64,000 bases of DNA from Streptomyces sp. MNU76 (GTDB taxonomy: Bacteria; Actinomycetota; Actinomycetes; Streptomycetales; Streptomycetaceae): assembly GCF_020982545.1 (NCBI RefSeq), contig NZ_JAJKLK010000030.1, positions 338,812-402,811 on the forward strand. Reading direction: 5' to 3'. The notes under the pieces were generated by a model. It saw only the letters and a program-made list of their open reading frames with translations. It made no database searches and was not told the origin of the DNA. A program made the translations under genes and the position numbers. Of this stretch, positions 63,518 to 64,000 are shown piece by piece (position 1 is the first letter of the stretch; each line of letters begins with the position of its first letter).

Positions 63518-64000
63518 CAGCCCACCGTAACCGCTCAGTTAACCCACAACGCCCCCAGCCGCGACAGCGGCAGGCCCAGCCACCGGCACCACACCCATAC
63601 ACCGCCCACCCGTGACACCCCGACCGCAAGACACACGCTCAGGCCACCGCAGCCCAGAACATCTAACACCCCCTCAAGCCAATGACGAGCAGGCCACGTT
63701 CGACAACCCACCCAGCACAAGCCCACTCACCCCACACACCCGCGGGCCACCAGTCCCGCCGACACTAACCCCAGTCATGCCACCCGGCATGACACCACAC
63801 TCCACCAACAGTCCGTCAACAACCGGAACAGCGCTCCGGCAAAAACCAACCAAAACCCAAGAAAGAGCCGCGCCAGCCTCAAGCAAAACAAAACAAAATT
63901 TTGCCGCCAGGCAAAACAGAAACAAAATCCACTAACAACCCAGAATTTTCCGCCAGGAAAATTCACAACAAACCAAGGGCCGCGCCAGCTTCCGGCATAA
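63518..64000. other. AT-richer non-coding end region with repeated CGCCAG motif
   Basis: No convincing gene. The last 160 bp are rich in A/C (runs such as AAAACAAAACAAAA) and carry CGCCAG at 63871, 63905, 63951 and 63983. Two of these sit in perfect hairpin loops. The sudden drop in GC marks a boundary or a regulatory/replication region continuing past the window. Confidence 0.5.
63899..63964. repeat. Two perfect hairpins with the same GCCA loop
   Basis: Hairpin 1: TTTTGCC / GGCAAAA (63899-63905 and 63910-63916). Hairpin 2: GAATTTTCC / GGAAAATTC (63943-63951 and 63956-63964). Both have the 4-base loop GCCA. Neither sits at a gene end in the way a terminator would. Confidence 0.85.

Noticed and set aside
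63860..64000. Streptomyces telomere
   Set aside because: Telomeric hairpins in Streptomyces are GC-rich with short GCA-type loops and lie at a molecule end; these arms are AT-rich and nothing shows a replicon end.

Overview
The window is high-GC actinobacterial DNA, most likely Streptomyces. Third-codon G/C is very strong, GTG and TTG starts are common, four-base ATGA/GTGA gene overlaps are frequent, and the ECF sigma factor at 20.7 kb closely resembles BldN. The content is accessory: a dense island of immunity and conflict genes with many transposable elements. No tRNA, rRNA or CRISPR array was seen.

Layout. 0-5.2 kb: a TPR-CHAT protein cut by the window edge, two uncharacterised genes and a truncated TOTE-type archaeo-eukaryotic primase. 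5.5-11.6 kb: cassette 1 on the minus strand, coding a double caspase-like protein, a CHAT protease broken by an IS5-family element, and an alpha/beta hydrolase. 11.9-19.9 kb: a complete pPIWI-RE operon (REase, DinG-like helicase, pPIWI-RE protein, winged-helix protein) with overlapping genes. 20.5-24.1 kb: a small membrane protein coupled to the BldN-like sigma factor, then degraded small genes, a hexanucleotide repeat and an IS630 relic. 24.3-31.5 kb: a large protein with a C-terminal nuclease motif, then Gabija (gajA-gajB) with gajA split by a 941-bp IS. 32-38.2 kb: a helical-repeat pseudogene, a Tn3-family transposase relic, an NB-ARC/TPR protein with a frameshifted partner, and a serine resolvase. 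38.3-48.2 kb: a truncated copy of the pPIWI-associated winged-helix gene, a sigma factor, and a NACHT NTPase with a C-terminal nuclease split by a second copy of the same IS. 48.6-52.6 kb: two secreted proteins, a PPK2 relic and a membrane-anchored glycosidase-like protein. 52.9-59.8 kb: cassette 2 on the minus strand, coding an alpha/beta hydrolase, a catalytically dead CHAT-like protein split by an IS3 element, a CHAT protease with a homopolymer frameshift, and a gingipain-like peptidase. 60.2-63.5 kb: a large helical-repeat protein with a frameshift near its N-terminus, then AT-rich DNA with two hairpins.

The strongest candidate for an undescribed system is the pair of cassettes at 5.5-11.6 and 52.9-59.8 kb. 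Each joins clan-CD peptidases (CHAT plus caspase- or gingipain-like) to the same kind of alpha/beta hydrolase in tightly coupled operons. A second theme is inactivation: four effector genes carry IS insertions whose precise removal restores the reading frame, and several more carry short frameshifts. The pPIWI-RE operon is the one multi-gene system that looks fully intact. Single-base frameshifts could be assembly errors; the IS insertions, with target duplications, cannot.
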